64,000 nucleotides of DNA, taken from assembly GCF_010389155.1 (NCBI RefSeq), contig NC_057764.1:4588001-4652000 (forward strand), written 5' to 3'. How positions within the stretch are numbered: the stretch's first letter is position 1; every line of letters begins with the position of its first letter. A model generated the notes under the pieces. It was given only the letters and a program-made list of their open reading frames with translations. It was not told the origin of the DNA and did no database searches. Shown one piece after another: positions 1 through 12,480 of the stretch. The translations under genes and the position numbers were made by a program. Origin of the DNA: Erigeron canadensis (taxonomy: Eukaryota > Streptophyta > Magnoliopsida > Asterales > Asteraceae).

Positions 1-25
1 CATCTCTTGAGTTGGGACTTATAAG

Positions 26-37
26 TGGTATCAGAGC
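26..37 (+). promoter_or_regulatory. Primer-binding site (tRNA-iMet)
   Basis: TGGTATCAGAGC is the perfect complement of the 3' end of plant initiator Met-tRNA, the standard Ty1/copia minus-strand primer. It lies 34 bases before the gag ATG at 71, so the upstream LTR must end at or just before the window start. Confidence 0.93.
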
Positions 38-70
38 AGAAGGCTAACATACTTGTCTTGATCTGCTAGG

Positions 71-2400
71 ATGTCTACTATTGAAGGTGAGAATAGTTCT
101 GGTCCAAATATTGAAAACATTAATGTTAATGTTCCTCCTCGTACACCTAATCAAAATATGAACACCAATCGTCCTCCTCCTCCCTTCTTAATGCCCCTAA
201 TCATGTCCATGTCCATTATTCTAACACTCATGTTCCTAAATTTGATTAGAGTGGTGAAACTTTTGGAACATGGAAGGGCAAAATGCTCTTGCATTTTGGT
301 GGGATAGAGAAATATATGCTGAAAATCCTTAAGGATGGACCCTATATACCCATGTCTCTTGGGGTAAGTCCTCTTCTTGATCCCACTGGAATAAGAGGCC
401 CCAGAGAAAAGCCTGAAGACCACTGGTCTGATGAAGATCGCAGACTGGTAGACTTGGATACCAGACTGAAAAACATGATCCTTGCGGCTGTTCCTGAAGA
501 CCTTATTCCAACACTTGTGTTGTATCCCAGTGCCAAGGATATATGGGATGATCTGGTCGTTCAGTTTGAGGGAGAAGATGACACCATTGTCACTAGGAAA
601 GTTTCCCTGAACAAGAAGTATGAATCCTTCTTTGCTTTGCCCAATGAAAGTTTAACTGGTACTTACACCAGATTTACTAGCCTCGTCAACCAATTAAGAG
701 GCTTGGGTGTAGAGAAGGATAAAGATATTATCTTGAAAAGTTTTGTGATATTCTTTCTTCTAAATGGGAAAATATGATTCTTGTCTTAAGACAAGGTAAA
801 ACCTGCATAGCCACACCCTTGCATCCCTCTATGGAGCCTTCAGGTTCACTGAAGATAATAATGTTACAAGGTTGGTGGCTGAGCGAGATGCCATAACCAT
901 GCCCAGAGTTCCAGGATTGCAAGTACTTCTGTGCAACCCTGTGCTGCTTTGATATCTGCTGAGAATATCCAGTCACATTCTATGAAGGAGATGTTAAACA
1001 GCTTCTTGAACTCTGGTCTGACCACTGAAATCAGTGATGGTTGTGATGAAACTGATGATGATGATCTTGTGGCCATGATTGCTAAGACCTTTAACAGGTT
1101 TAAGCATAAATCTAATCGATTTAATGGTTCCAACAATGCTTCCAGCTCCAACTCTTTGGACAAAGCCAATCTTACATGCTATAAGTGTGGTAAGAAATGC
1201 CATTTTATGAAGGAATGCAGATCTAGTCAGATGAATAACCAAACTGGTCCCCTTGTCCCTAATTTTAATCGGCCTAATGATAACTATAAAGCTAAGTATA
1301 AAAAGCTTAAGTCCCAGATTGCCCTCTTGTCACTTGAAAGAGAGAAGGAGAAAAACAAGTGCATGATGGCAAACACTGAAGATAAATGGGAACTCTTTGA
1401 TGATTCATCATTAGGGATATGTGTTTCATGGCATTGGAAGAACAACAACAATATATGGTGAAGGATGATGTTATTGCTGGTAGATGGGTGGACATCATTT
1501 TGAAAAAGGTATATGATTATGACAACCAGGTTGACCTAGAACTGAAACTGGACATTGCTGAATCACTTAATGGTGATCTATTGTTTTTTGAAACTGTTAG
1601 AACTGATAGTGAAAGATATCTGGAAACAATTCTATTTGAATTAAACAACTTGAAACCCAAATTAAATGATTTGCAAAACATCCAGTTGGCTCTGAAGGAG
1701 TCAGTTTTGAAAAATGAGGTGTTGGAACTTGAAAATCAAAAGTTAAAATCTAATCTTGAAAAGGAACAAATGATTATCAAGTCGTGGGTAAAGGCATCTG
1801 GAAAGAATTATGATGCATTCTCAAGAACCATTGATGCCCAGAAAAATGCATGGAAATCTGGAGATGTAGAAATGACTGCACTCATACCAGATCTTCATGC
1901 ATTACCTCCAAATCTTAGGGTTGAGACTCCATATGACCAACCCAAGATTGTCAAGACTAAGCTTGAAGAGACCACCCCTGTTGAGGTTAAAACTGGAGCT
2001 AATTAGGCTAAAGCTCCGGGCAAAAAGGCTGCTGGTGAAAAGCCTTTACCTCAAAAGTCAAAGGACCCCAAGAATCCCAAGACAAAGAACCAAACTGAAC
2101 CAAGGTCCACGGTTCAGTTGCCTGTTGAAAATGATATTTTGTTAAAACTGTACAGTCAACTCCAACATTTTTCTAGCTAGGTTCGGAGTTGCACTACCAG
2201 AATTAAAAATCTGGAAGGAGCCTCGTCTCCATCAATTGAAAAACAAAAGGAAGTAAATACCAAATACCAATTGTTTTTACTCCTGGACCTGGAGCTAAAG
2301 CTCCAGATTCAGCCTCCAGTTCTTCACCACAACAACTAACTGAGGCTTCTCGTGAGAAGTCCAGTGAACCCATCAAGAAAAGATGGGTTCAAAAAACTAA
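71..2400 (+). pseudogene. gag: copia gag (nucleocapsid/capsid), frameshifted
   Basis: Structural protein that packages element RNA. The start at 71 reads MSTIEGENSS; a frameshift near 180-280 moves the reading to 283-777, which has the gag-family stretch DHWSDEDRRLVDLD and a body ending in VEKDKDIILKSF. The frame shifts again and resumes at 931-1461. There a CCHC zinc knuckle is intact: CYKCGKKCHFMKEC, C-x2-C-x4-H-x4-C, residues 83-96 of that segment (nt 1177-1218), preceded by an acidic run DETDDDD. The 1419-2006 segment is Leu/Lys/Glu-rich and coiled-coil-like, followed by a Lys/Pro-rich tail with stops. At least four breaks. The family is clear; the exact protease boundary is not. Confidence 0.85.
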
Positions 2401-4040
2401 CTAATGATCTTTGTGGGTACGCAGGGCGATTGAAAAAAGCATACTTGGTATCCGGACAACGCTGCTGGCCAGACAATGACCGGATGTAAGCCCCTGCTGA
2501 AGGAGTTCACTGTCCAAGATGGACCGACAGTGATATTTGGTAATGATGGTAGTGGAAAAACTGAAGGATATTGTGTGCTCAATAATAGACAAGTCAAATT
2601 CACCAAGTTTGCATTTATGAATGGTTTGAAATATAACCTGATCAGTGTAAGTCAACTGTGTGATGAGGGCTTCAGAGTTTTGTTCGATATTGTACAAGGC
2701 ATCATATTTAACAAGTATTGGCAAGTGGTGATGATTGCACCAAGAAAGGGAAATGTGTACATCATGAATATGAAACCAGCTCCAAAAGAGCAGTGTTTAT
2801 ATACCAAGGCTGATGAGGACACTAACTGGCTATGGCACAAAAGGTTATCCCACCTCAATTTCAAAAATATTAACAAGTTGTTTTGCAAACAACTGGCGGA
2901 TGGGATACCTCCAGTTTCCTTTAAAAAGGAAAAGCCATGTCCAGGTGTGAAATGGGTAAGCAGAAAAGGGCCAGTTTCAAGACCAGACAAAACTTTAGCA
3001 TCACTGAACCTTTTCACATGCTTCATATGGATCTATTTGGTCAAGTGAATGTTCAAACTAGAGCTGGAAAATGTTATACTCTGGTTATTGTTGATGAATT
3101 CAGCAGAGTTTGTTGGGTAGTATTCCTCAAGTCCAAAAGTGATGCAGCTGCTGAAATCATCTCACTCATCCAAAGAATTGAACTCAAGTATACTCACAAG
3201 GTGTGTCAGTTGAGAAGTGATAATGGTACAGAATTTCAGAACAAAACACTTGAATCCTTCTACAATGACACTGGCATCTCTCAAACTTTTCTTTAGCTCA
3301 CTCTCCAGAGCAAAATGGTGTTGTGGAAAGAAAGAATCATGCATTGATTGAAGCTGCAAGAAGTATGCTATTTGGAATCTGGTCTTCCAACCAGTTTTTG
3401 GGCTGAAGCAGTGGCAACAACTTGTCACACACAAAATAGGTCAGTCTACATCAAGAGACACAAGAAGACAGCATATAAATTACTCAGGAATTGAAAACCA
3501 AATATTGGATACTTTCATGGATTTGGTTGTCCATTTTATATATTATACGATTCCAGTTAGCTTGGAAAATTCGATGCAAAGGCCGATAAAGGAGATTTGT
3601 AGGCTATTCAGATATTCTTGCAAGGCCTTTAGAGTTTACAATTATAGACTCCAAAAGGTTCATGAGACAATTCATGTCACATTTGATGAATCCAATGATG
3701 CAATCAATAAAAAGCCAAACCTTGATATTTCTCCAGTTATTCCAATCAGTTTTGGTAAATCTGACCAAGCCCATTGGTCAGAAACTTCACCAAGCTGTTG
3801 TTTCTAGTCACAAAGACATGGAACCAGTTTCAAAGAAGATTTCCACTAGTGACACTTTGTTTTATCCTTCCATCAGTTTTAATTTACCACAAAAACTGGT
3901 GATTGGATTCCGTTGTTCGTGTCACTCCAATATCAGAACCAGTTCAAATCCCAAATTCTCCAGTTATTCAAGAAATGCCTCAAACTGAAGAATTTCATGA
4001 TGCAAATAGTGACCTCATTGACTCTGATGAGGATGTTGAA
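2401..4040 (+). pseudogene. pol: copia pol N-half: protease remnant, GAG-pre-integrase, integrase
   Basis: The protease position reads WYPDNAAGQTMTG, where copia proteases normally have a D-S/T-G triad, so the active site appears lost (D-N-A). Next comes the GAG-pre-integrase segment with LWHKRLSHLNF (near 2830). The integrase catalytic core has the first Asp in MLHMDLFG (about 3020) and the second in LRSDNGTEF (about 3215). The partner Glu motif, SPEQNGVVERKNH, is at 3302-3340 but after a stop/frameshift at 3295. The C-terminal part, 3500-4000, alternates frames (FHGFGCPFYILYDS in one, VYNYRLQKVHE in another). Cuts and joins cDNA into the host in working relatives; not functional here. Confidence 0.85.
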
Positions 4041-5779
4041 GAAATTTGGCTGATCCTTCTCCAGTTGCAACAACTAGGGAGGGTCATAAGGTTACTTGCA
4101 CTGATATTGTTGTTCATCAACCTAGTCAATACACTAATTGGACTGCTGCACATCTAATTGAGCAGATTATTGGAGATCCAGATAGTGGGGTTCAAACTAG
4201 AAGAGCCACAAGTGAGCAGTGCTTGAACGTCACCTTCTTATCACTGATTGAACCAAAGAAGATTGACGAGGCTTTGGCAGACCCAAGCTGGGTAGAAGCA
4301 ATGCAAGAATAGCTTATCCAGTTCGAAAGGAACAATGTTTGGGAACTTGTCCTTGTCTACTAGGGTTGAAGAAAGAATCCATTGGTACCAGATGGGTCTA
4401 CCGAAATAAGATGGATGAAAATGGCAATGTTGTTAGAAACAAAGCCAGATTGGTTGCCAAGGGTTATTGTCAAGCAGAGGGTGTTGACTTTGATGAGACT
4501 TTTGCTCCATTTGCTAGACTTGAAGCCATAAGAATCTTCTTGGCTTATGCAGCCCATCTGCAGTTAAAAGTCTACCAGATGGATGTCAAAAGTGCTTTCC
4601 TAAATGGAACTTCGGAAGAAGAAGTGTATGTTAAGCAGACTCCAGGCTTCATCAATGAGAAGCATCCTCACTGAGTATATAGACTGAACAAAGCTTTGTA
4701 TGGTCTTAGACAAGCCCCAAGAGCCTGGTATGACACTTTAACTAAACATCTTCTTAAACATGGCTTTCAAAGAGGCGCAATAGATAATACCTTATTTATT
4801 TTGAAAGAAAAAAGGTAATATCTAATTGGTACAAATTTATGTTGATGACATTATATTTGGATCAATTGATGATGCAATGTGTAAAAAGTTTTCAAATATC
4901 ATGTCAATTGAGTATGAAATGAGTTTAATGGGTGAATTAACATGTTTCTTGGGTCTACAAATTAAACAAACCAAAGATGGTATTTTTGTTAGCCAAGAGA
5001 AATATGTCAGAGATTTGTTAAGAAAATACAAATATGATTCAATCCCTTCGAAAACTACACCAATTGCAGCACCATTGAATTTGGACTCTGACCCAAATGG
5101 CAAACCAGTGGACCAAAAAACATATCGTGGAATGGTTGGTTCACTGATGTATTTAACTGCTAGTCGACCAGATATAATGTTTGCAACATGTCTATGTGCC
5201 AAATTTCAGGCTAACCCAAAAGAATCACATTTGCACGCTGTTAAGCACATCTTCAGATACCTGAAAGGGTGTCCAAGCCTTGGTCTTTGGTATCCCAAAG
5301 GCTCAGGGCTAGATCTAATGGGTTATTCAAATTCAGATCATGCATGTTGTAAGATTGATAGAAAATCAACAATTGGTGGTTGTCATTTCCTTGGAGGAAA
5401 ACTGGTAAGTTGGACCAGCAAGAAGCAAACTTCAGTCTCTATGTCCACTGCTGAAGCAGAGTACATTTCTGCGGCCAGTTGTTGTACCCAGATTCTCTGG
5501 ATCAAGAACCGGTTATTAGATTACGATCTAAAATACAAAAGAACACCAATCGTTTGTGACAACACCAGTGCAATTGCTATTTCTCACAACCCAGTGATGC
5601 ACTATAGAACAAAGCATACTGACATCAGGCATCATTTCATTCGTGATCATGTTATGAAAGGAGATATTGAAATTCATTTCATCCCCACTGACAAACAATT
5701 AGCTGATGTTTTTACAAAACCTCTCGATGAGAAAACTTTTAAGCACCTTATCAGCGAATTGGGAATGCTAAATCCTTGA
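4041..5779 (+). pseudogene. pol: copia reverse transcriptase and RNase H, broken
   Basis: RT begins in 4046-4312 ([15 protein letters not shown]), stops at 4310, and continues at 4339-4674 with [39 protein letters not shown] and [12 protein letters not shown] stop at 4672 precedes YGLRQAPRAWYDTL (4699 onward). The last part, 4826-5779, is one open frame with the catalytic YVDD (about 4840), the RT thumb/connection, and RNase H motifs (MSTAEAEYISAA, VFTKPLDEKTFKHL). This 317-residue stretch is the best preserved piece of the element. Order and motifs are diagnostic of Ty1/copia. Confidence 0.9.
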
Positions 5780-6484
5780 AACTGGAGACTTTGTTATGAA
5801 TGCACTAGTGACATTGATGAAGTTCTCCAGTTAAGGAGGTCCAGATGATCTTTGCCCTCCAGGCTATCGAACGCCTTTGTGATACTATCTTGGCACTAAT
5901 TGATCTCTGGGTCATCATTCTAGGGGGAATAGACTCAAAATGTTTTTCTGACTAAAATTGTTTTTGTTTGAAAAATTGCAACTGGAGAGTTCTCCAGTTG
6001 AAACTGGCACTGGACTAATCCTCCTGTGTACATGTTTAGTCTTGTCTTAAAACTGGCAGTCAACCAGATTTCATAACGTTGTGTAATACTTGGTCAACTT
6101 TTGTGACACGTGATGGTACTCGAGTGTTTTAACCTACTCACAACTGTCATATGACGTGTCAAAGCCAAGTTGTATAAAGATGTACTTTTTATTGGGATTG
6201 TGAAAAGTTAGTGGGCGAGTGGGTATACAAGCCGTCGTAGCTTTAATGCTGACACAGAGAATTAAATTTTTACTTCAAAATTCAAAACAACATTTATAAA
6301 AATCAACCAACTTTTGAGTTTTGGTAATTAAAAATTTGTGGTATTTCTTTGGGATTGTGAATACAGTCTATAAATACCCCTTCATTCAATTCCAATAATC
6401 AAAATTGATTCTTTTCTCGCTCTGCTTCTTAAATCAAAAACTCTAATTCCAAAATTCTTAATTTCAATCACTTTCTTGAATCAA
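5780..6484 (+). other. Post-pol noncoding spacer with PPT-like tract and perfect inverted repeat
   Basis: No ORF. It holds an AGGGGGAA purine tract at about 5921-5929, resembling the true polypurine tract at 10324-10335. It also holds a perfect inverted repeat, CAACTGGAGA (5979-5988) and TCTCCAGTTG (5991-6000), separated by GT. CCAGTT/AACTGG words are dense. Multiple PPT-like tracts and palindromes are reported for Sireviruses (established for that lineage); any role in this copy is inference. Confidence 0.6.
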
Positions 6485-7340
6485 ATGGCTCCTAAATCTT
6501 CTCGCAGCAGAGATATTAATCTACTCACTATTGCATACAATACATATCTCAAATCAAACGTGCTCATGGTGCCCCTGAGGCAAAATTAATTAAATTGAAC
6601 CCTAATAATCCCATGGCTAGTTTCAAAGGGGTTCAAGCCGCCAGTACTCTCATCGGGAAGATTCAACAATTTCTTTTTAATTCTACCATTGGCGAATCTT
6701 TTTCTCTAAATCCATGCAAGTTGTACCATGACTACTTGTGTGAATTCTGGTACACTGCACAACTCTTTGAAAACTGTTCATCCATTTCCTTCACTCTTAA
6801 GGATGGAACAGTTGAGTGTACCATCGCAACCGATACTGTGAGAGATGCTCTGCATCTCAACTACTGGAGGGAAGGTGAGACTCCAGTAGTCATCTCCCAA
6901 AACATCAACTTTCGCCAAGTGCTCCTCGACATGGGAAACAAAGAATGTTTGGTAAATAGGGTGTTGAAAACAAAAGGTGCTATGACGTTGAAAGGCCTTA
7001 CACCCTCATGGAGACATTTCTTCATTCATTTGGTGGAAAGCATGGGAGGAAGTTCTGGTGGACTCGACCAGATCAATTCAACACAAGCAGAGATGGCTTG
7101 TTGTTTGTGGAATGGACTTAGAGTAGACTTTGCTGATATCCTGTATAGAAGTCTCATGTAGAAGCTGAAGGATACCAGGGGTTTATATATACCGTTTTCT
7201 AGATACTTGTCACTCTGTTTCCTTCAGATCCTGGGCAGTGATGCATATCACAACACTCAATCTCTTTACACTGTCCCAGAGATGCTGAGGAATTTGGACT
7301 CTCTTGCCTCATCACCTGGAGAGGTCCAGATTCAAATAGA
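6485..7340 (+). pseudogene. Sirevirus post-pol ('env-like') ORF, N-terminal domain
   Basis: The likely start is the ATG at 6485 (MAPKSSRSRDINLL); a frameshift before 6595 moves the reading to the 6595-7161 frame. A single TAG at 7159 interrupts it, and the same frame then continues to about 7330. Recognisable blocks are FKGVQAASTLIGKIQQFL, CEFWYTAQLFE, TIATDTVRDALHL and LTPSWRHFFIHLVESMGG, typical of the extra ORF of plant Sirevirus-like elements as I recall it. No signal peptide or membrane segment is visible, so 'env-like' is a positional label, not a shown function. Homology confidence is moderate; a capsid-like fold cannot be judged from the text. Confidence 0.6.
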
Positions 7341-9807
7341 ATGCGACTGACATTCTCTAAAACTGATGCACCAATCCAAGGTGAGTCAGAAAGACAACTG
7401 GGTGGGTCTCAAAATAGTGAGGGACCCACCAGTTTGTCTGCTGGTACTGTGACAATTGCCAAACCTGGGCAGCAGTCTGTCTCCACTAGCTCCAGCTTGT
7501 CAGTTCTTCCACCTACTTACCCTGGAGACCTCCCAACAGGTGTCCAGGTGGTTCCAAAGGCAAAGCGTACACCAAAGAAGTGCCTTAGGAAACAGTCAGA
7601 ACTTGCCACTGACGATAGTACCCCAGCCAGCCCTCTAGTTTCTTCCCAACAAGAAACTGGAGATAGTCAAAGGGATGAACAGCAGGCAACCACTTCCGAA
7701 ACTGCTGTAGGTGGAAGTGGTGAAGAAGATATTGGGTCAGCTCAACCTAACTTAGAATCCGTGTCAGCACTCAACTTGCAGAGCCATATTTCTGACACTC
7801 TTGAAGCACAAACTGATGATGTTTCTGGCCAGTCACAGCCAGAGATCGAGGTCCCAGACTCTACAGCCCATGATACTACAGCTGAGGATCGAGCAGTTGT
7901 GGTTGAGGTACCAGTGACCTCTTTCTAGGGAGAAGATGCTTCAGTAATGGATCCCCCAACTCATGAAACCATCTAGGCAACTAGAACTGGTCATTAGGAG
8001 TCTGAACCTGATGTTCAGCCATCCCTAACATTTATGGATCTAGGCATAAATGAGGATGAGTTCCAACTGGAGTCTTCGGATTCAGAAGGAACACAATCTG
8101 ACCAGGAAATGGTTGATGCCTCTTTACACGATCACCTCCCTTCCTTCTCTGGTCAGCCCCTGGAGGATATTCAAAAGACACTCGACAAAAATGCCAAGTC
8201 TATCTCCAGATACCACAAGGATCATCTGACCAATATTAAAGTGGTTAATCTGGGGATTAACAAGTTCATTGACAATAAGGACTTGGTATTTAAGAAGCTC
8301 AATGAGTTGGTCACCAACTGCAATTCATTAGCAACAATTTTGACTTAAGTCAAACTAAAGTCACAACTTCCATCACCAACTTGCTGACCAACACTGTTAA
8401 ATCATCAGAGGTTGACCTGAAGGAACTGGAAAGACAGGTTAAGGATCTTGTTGAAAAACCTGGTCTCAATGTGACTGAGCTTGGTCAACAGTTGGCCACT
8501 CCAGTTGGTCAGAAGATCGAAGATACCTTGGCTGCTAGAGAACAACAATTAATTGAAAAGGTGATGTCTGAGATCACCAAGATTGTTTCTCCCCAGGTTG
8601 ATCTGACCTATAAGACATCTGAAATCACTCAGTTGAGGAGCAGTCTTGATACATTAGCCACCAAGGTATCTGATCACACCACTGCTATTGAAAAACTGAC
8701 AACTGAAGCTGGCAAGGAGAAAGAGAAGAAGGTGGGGAAGGAATTCATTGCAACTGGGCTCTCTCCAGATGATCTTATCATTCTTAAAGCTATTCAGACT
8801 AGTCAAGACCAAACAACTGGCAATGTTTTGACTCAGTCTCAGGAAATTAATCATTTATGGAGAACAGTTCGCATGGTTTGTGGAGTTTTCAAGGAATGCA
8901 ATAACATGCAATCATGGCAGCCTCTAAATCGCTTGCCATCTAGTCAAGTGATTTTGAAGCTATCAGGGCAGGACTAGATACTGCCAAGGGGGAAAGATTT
9001 GTTCTTGAACTCGGTACAATTGTTGAAACTCCAGGTTCAATGAAAGAGTTGGTTGTTGCTGCCAGTACTTAAACTGGTGAGCAAATGATTGAAGAGTTTG
9101 AAGATGTTGGTGATAGGGGGAATGCTGATATACCAATTTTGGAAATCGGCAATGTTGATAAGCTTCTTCCAGTATCTGAATGTGAAAGCCAAAGGCTGGC
9201 AAGAATTGGTGAAGAAATAAAGGAAAGAAAGAAACAAAGGAAGGCCAACCAATTGACTGCCAGGGCTCAACTGGAAAGATTAAAGTTACTGGATGTAAGT
9301 GATGTCAAATTGTTGGGCATGTCAACTGAGCAATATTTGAAGGTCAAGAATGATGTCAGGATAGTGGGTATGTTAAAAGAAATGCTTGAAACTGAATTAG
9401 ACAAACACTATCCTGACAATGAAGCTGAACACGATGCCAGAAATTTAAATATATCAGTGGAGATGGCTAGAGAAAACAGAACTGGTGGCATCAAAAGAAG
9501 GATTGAGAATGTGAATAAAGTTGTGAAAAGGGTGCTTAACCCACCTAAGTCCAAAGGAAGAACAAAGCCTTTGCCAAGAGAGGCAGACCTAAGGACTTGG
9601 GTGGAACCAACTGAAGCTACATCTGATGATATCCGAGCTTCTGTGCAAAAACTGAACAGTAGCCAGATCAAACTGGGAAATAAATCTGAAGCTCGTGCAT
9701 ACATGTCTGAAGTCCTGCAGCGAAGATACAATCTAGGCAAGATCACTGAAGTTAATGTCAAAATAAATCCTGGAGCAAAGCTCTTTGTGGTTACAATTCA
9801 ATACTAA
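7341..9807 (+). pseudogene. Sirevirus post-pol ORF, Ser/Thr/Gln-rich linker and coiled-coil C-half
   Basis: 7341-7928 encodes a low-complexity Ser/Thr/Pro/Gln/Glu-rich stretch. 8034-8348 and 8381-8977 encode acidic, heptad-like helices (for example VDLKELERQVKDLVEK), and 9085-9807 a charged helical segment with ERKKQRKANQLTARAQLERL, ending at a TAA at 9805. Stops at 7926, 7996, 8346 and 8975 separate the pieces, although they follow each other without gaps as expected of one ancestral protein. CCAGTT/AACTGG words are frequent even here. Function unknown; a long coiled coil suggests a structural or multimerising role (inference). Confidence 0.55.
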
Positions 9808-10323
9808 ATGGACCCTTGCTCTCAACTGAGAATCCTGATGTTCATCAGTATGGGTATTCAGAGTGTGTAGAGATGCTGAATCTGTTGGAAGTACGACAAC
9901 AAAAGAACAAGGTTGAAAAAGGTTAAATTCGTGTACTTCAGAACCTGAACAAGTTCAAAGAAATCATTCAGGAAAATTAAACTTTGATCCAGAGGACCAA
10001 CAACCAATTTCATCTGTTGCTAAGAGAAGGAGAACTGGCGAAGGGCCATCTGTTTAAGTTTTCCTTCTATTTATCTGCTTGTAATTTTATTTACATTTCT
10101 TGTAACTTTTGTAAAATCATTGTATATACAAGTAACAAGTTGCCATATTGTAAGCCACAAATTAGATAGCTAATAAAATCTACAAACAATTAAAACAAAA
10201 CCCAAGGCATTTGATGATCTATAAAAATGCCTTGGAAAGTTAATGGGTTTTATCAAACACAAGTTTGTCAAACTTACACTTGTATAGAAACAAGTTTGAA
10301 AAGACTTGGCTATATTTCATGAC
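9808..10323 (+). other. 3' untranslated region of the Sirevirus-like element
   Basis: Between the last ORF and the polypurine tract. The short ORFs here (9984-10169) resemble nothing known. AT-rich with a TGTAA-rich stretch near 10080-10140. Confidence 0.5.
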
Positions 10324-10335
10324 AAATAGGGGGAA
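10324..10335 (+). promoter_or_regulatory. Polypurine tract
   Basis: AAATAGGGGGAA lies two bases before the LTR start TGTTAGG, the expected plus-strand primer position. Confidence 0.85.
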
Positions 10336-10337
10336 TT

Positions 10338-11200
10338 TGTTAGGTCCAGTTTGACTAAAACTGGTCAGTCTCCAGTCACATTTGGAGACCAGAAGATTTG
10401 TCTAGAAATATATTGAAGTCCAGTTGCAACGTACAGATAATGCAACTGATGACTTCCTCCAGTTGAGATCTGATCAGAATTGAAGACATTCCAGTTGGAG
10501 TCGAAGACAACAAGTGGAAGATGGAGAATGACAATGGCAGCGAAGCCCAGTTGGCATTTTATTCAAATAGAAACTGGAGAGCATCAGTTTAAAGCCTTTA
10601 CAACGCTTTACACTGATTACGAAGAAGACCTTTTTGCTTTATGCAGCTTTATACAAAAAATTTCATTTGTCTATGATTAAAGTGCAAAAGTGCATAAAGC
10701 AGGTTGGATAAAGTAACATCTTGACTTACCTTATCAAGCATTTCAAAGGAATTCAACTAGTTTCCTTAAATGTTGTCAACCATATCTATACGACAAAGTT
10801 GGAATCCCAATGCCAACTTTGTCTATAAATAGAGGTCTTTGCACAATAAGAATACAACTTTGCATTCTCATACATTACAGTATTCTTGGTGAACTTGTGC
10901 AATATTCTCTCAATCGCAAAAAGGAACATTTCACAACTTTAAGTGTTTCGATTATTAAAAGAATTTCCAAGTATAGATCAATCGTATTTCATAGGTTGTT
11001 AGGATATTTACATTCGTGTATTATCTTGGTTCCACAACAACCTTGTATTTTATTTAAAGTTAATAAATAAATACATTTGAAAATCTTGAGAGAGAAACTA
11101 CTAGATCTACGATCACACAAATCTAGTAGATCTTGAGGGTGCTATTTGTCTCACGCACGAACTGCAAAACACACACCTGGTTTGGTTGGCTCGTAGACTT
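10338..11200 (+). repeat. 3' LTR of the Sirevirus-like element
   Basis: Begins TGTTAGGTCC right after the PPT. It contains a TATA box (TATAAATA, 10824-10831) and CCAGTT-rich U3 hairpins, for example CCAGTTT/AAACTGG (10346-10352 and 10358-10364) and GTCTCCA/TGGAGAC. The right end is uncertain: a terminal CA and target duplication could not be fixed without the 5' LTR. The end is placed near 11,200 from weak similarity to window positions 5-23. Confidence 0.65.
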
Positions 11201-11906
11201 AGATTACCACGTTGGTTGGTAAGGTTCGTCCAGAGAGCCGTCTCACTATATTAACCAAACACGAGTGTTTATGTTCACGTAAAGAGATATCTACCAATAA
11301 ACTAAAACAGGATTGTCATATTCTTAAAACGATACGTGGCGTAATCATTGATCGACACGTGTCCTTTTAATTTATTTATTTTTATTAAATTAGCATTTTT
11401 AATTATAAATATATTCAAATTCTTTATTAGACTTATAGTTAAACTCTACCTCTTGACTTATTAATAACACATTCAATTTCATTATTAGAATTATAATTCA
11501 ACTCTAACTCTTGGCTTATTAATAATACAAAAGACATAATAACCTTATTTGATTAATCGTTTTTCCATTAATAAATTGTCATTTTTTTCCTCAATTATTC
11601 AACTCTTATTATTTATATTACTTATAATAAGTTATTAACATGAATACTTAAAAATTTTGAGTTTACAATCTGAAATCACAAGGCTATATACCGTCATCCA
11701 CTATGCTTACAAGTTCCGTTTTTGATGTGATTCTAAAAATTTAAGGTAAATATAAACTCTAAATAAACATATATTATATTTATCATTACCGTTTTTATTA
11801 TACTTTAGTTTCGATGAACGGTTTACTTTAACCATAATTTATTTCATACAAGTGAATGATGTATGAGACATATTCGAATTTCTTTTTGATACAATTTATA
11901 TAACTA

Positions 11907-11934
11907 CCGTACATCGTACGGGTATTAGAACTAG
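11907..11934 (+). mobile_element. Helitron 3' end
   Basis: Hairpin CCGTAC-ATC-GTACGG (11907-11921), then a short spacer and a terminal CTAG followed by host T, the standard Helitron 3' signature. The 5' TC end was not located. Confidence 0.6.
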
Positions 11935-12450
11935 TATATATATATTATATTTTTTTTATATATATGTATTTATTATATAATTCTTATATTACCATTTTAA
12001 GATATATACAAGATAAAGATATAATTAGCTAGCCAAAGATTTATATACAATTTTAATTTATTTAATATTAATATATAATAATATTGATAATAAATATTCA
12101 TTATATTATATATTTTTGCATATACATTTTTTAAATATATTTAATAGTTTCAACTTGATGATAAGTGTGTTAAGTTATGGCTGCATAATATTAAATTTCC
12201 TTCTATATATAACTTATCCCTTTATATAATTAATAGAAAATATGTTTTTTTCTATTTAACAAATATAGACATTATTAAAAAAACAAGTCATTGATAGATT
12301 AATATTAAAATATATACATTAATGAAGTACTGTATATGTTTTAAATAAGTGAGTTTGTATTTGAACACATTATTGTTGTTACATTATTGTAGTATTTTAC
12401 TTTGAATTTAAAAGATATATTATTTATTTTTGACAAATTTTAATACAACA

Positions 12451-12480
12451 TTCACCATGTAACGCATAGGTTTAATCTAG
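12451..12480 (+). mobile_element. Helitron 3' end, eroded hairpin
   Basis: An imperfect stem (ACCATGTAACGCATAGGT) is followed by TTAATCTAG and a host T. The layout matches the end at 11934, but the stem is damaged. Confidence 0.4.

Larger units (their letters stand above)
1..11200 (+). mobile_element. Ty1/copia retrotransposon, Sirevirus-like, decayed; 5' LTR outside window
   Basis: Seen in order: a tRNA-iMet primer-binding site (26-37), gag with a CCHC knuckle, protease/integrase/RT/RNase H, a noncoding spacer, a long extra ORF region (6485-9807), a polypurine tract and a 3' LTR from 10338. The integrase-before-RT order defines Ty1/copia. The large post-pol ORF and several polypurine-tract-like stretches fit the Sirevirus lineage (known family traits). 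Every ORF is broken by stops or frameshifts, so the copy is not autonomous. The word CCAGTT/AACTGG recurs throughout. The right edge is unresolved because the 5' LTR is not available for comparison. Confidence 0.88.
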
